Below, piece after piece: positions 5,521-5,642 of a stretch of 5,642 nt of DNA. The notes beneath the pieces are model-generated. The model ran no database searches, was not told the origin of the DNA, and was given only the letters and a program-made list of their open reading frames with translations. Within the stretch, counting starts at the first letter, position 1. The number at the start of each line of letters is the position of its first letter. The stretch spans positions 1-5,642 of the forward strand of contig CAYJLO010000125.1 of NCBI GenBank assembly GCA_964370835.1, given 5' to 3'. The translations under genes were made by a program, and so were the position numbers. This stretch comes from CAYJAD01 sp964370835 (GTDB taxonomy: Bacteria > Desulfobacterota > Desulfovibrionia > Desulfovibrionales > Desulfovibrionaceae).

Positions 5521-5642
5521 ATGTGTGACGATACTGACGATACTGAGGATACTGAAGTAGAGGAGGATTCTGAAGTAGAGGAGGATACTGAAGTAGAGGA
5601 GGATACTGAAGTAGAGGAGGATACTGAAGTAGAGGAGGATAC
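5521..5642 (+). CDS. Acidic hexapeptide-repeat protein, 5' part only
   Basis: The ATG lies 2 nt after the ATPase stop and the frame stays open to the end of the window (40 codons plus 2 nt). After M-C-D-D-T-D-D-T-E the protein is a tandem repeat of D-T-E-V-E-E, with one D-S-E-V-E-E variant. Asp and Glu make up most of the visible residues and no basic residue appears, so this stretch should be disordered and very acidic. There is no separate Shine-Dalgarno, which points to termination-reinitiation from the ATPase gene. I do not recognise a family. An acidic tail can mimic nucleic acid, bind basic partners or bind divalent cations; these are possibilities only. The 3' end and any folded domain lie outside the window. 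Confidence 0.75.
   Translation, partial: MCDDTDDTEDTEVEEDSEVEEDTEVEEDTEVEEDTEVEED
5548..5642 (+). repeat. 18-bp in-frame tandem repeat (DTEVEE)
   Basis: Units GATACTGAAGTAGAGGAG start at 5548, 5566, 5584, 5602 and 5620, with a partial sixth at 5638. The second has TCT in place of ACT. Before them, 9-bp GATACTGAC/GATACTGAG units at 5530 and 5539 look like an older form of the same repeat. Near-identity at the DNA level, synonymous sites included, shows recent expansion. Since 18 is a multiple of three, copy-number changes alter protein length without breaking the frame. The array continues beyond the window. Confidence 0.95.

Overview
The window looks like accessory DNA from a bacterium, probably proteobacterial. 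The genes have short leaders and are packed head to tail. The ATPase belongs to the bacterial HerA/VirB4-like class, and one gene carries a Cys-Pro-Thr-Cys YidD domain. No ribosomal RNA, complete tRNA, housekeeping gene or transposase is visible, so genus and species cannot be assigned. The gap of exactly 100 N inside a repeat array shows this is a scaffolded draft assembly.

Left part, 1-1620: no convincing gene. It holds, in order: a 48-bp tandem duplication (83-178); a GC-rich block of nested inverted repeats (187-345); a strong bidirectional terminator-like hairpin (380-422); a minus-strand fragment resembling the 3' end of a tRNA or tmRNA (426-447), whose own terminator would be that hairpin; AT-rich DNA with small palindromes (448-774); a 30-bp tandem array interrupted by the gap (775-1008); and a block of about 410 bp (1061-1469) packed with hairpins and closed by a long imperfect inverted repeat. 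A plausible sigma70 promoter at 1511-1538 then faces right.

Right part, 1621-5642: four same-strand genes that look like one operon. They are (1) a 232-aa protein with one N-terminal membrane anchor and an unrecognised soluble domain; (2) a 162-aa two-helix membrane protein ending in a divergent YidD domain, overlapping gene 1 by 8 nt; (3) an 890-aa HerA/VirB4-type P-loop ATPase with a four-cysteine cluster near its C-terminus; and (4) a gene starting 2 nt after the ATPase stop that encodes an acidic hexapeptide-repeat protein and runs off the window.

Inference: the membrane-anchored protein and the YidD-type protein could place the ring-forming ATPase at the inner membrane, where it would move DNA or protein. 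HerA-family motors often occur in defence or conjugation modules, but no known nuclease, SIR2 or DUF4297 partner is visible. The combination of anchor protein, TM-YidD fusion, HerA-like ATPase and acidic-repeat protein, possibly lying just inside an island boundary marked by the tRNA-like fragment, is the best candidate here for an undescribed system.
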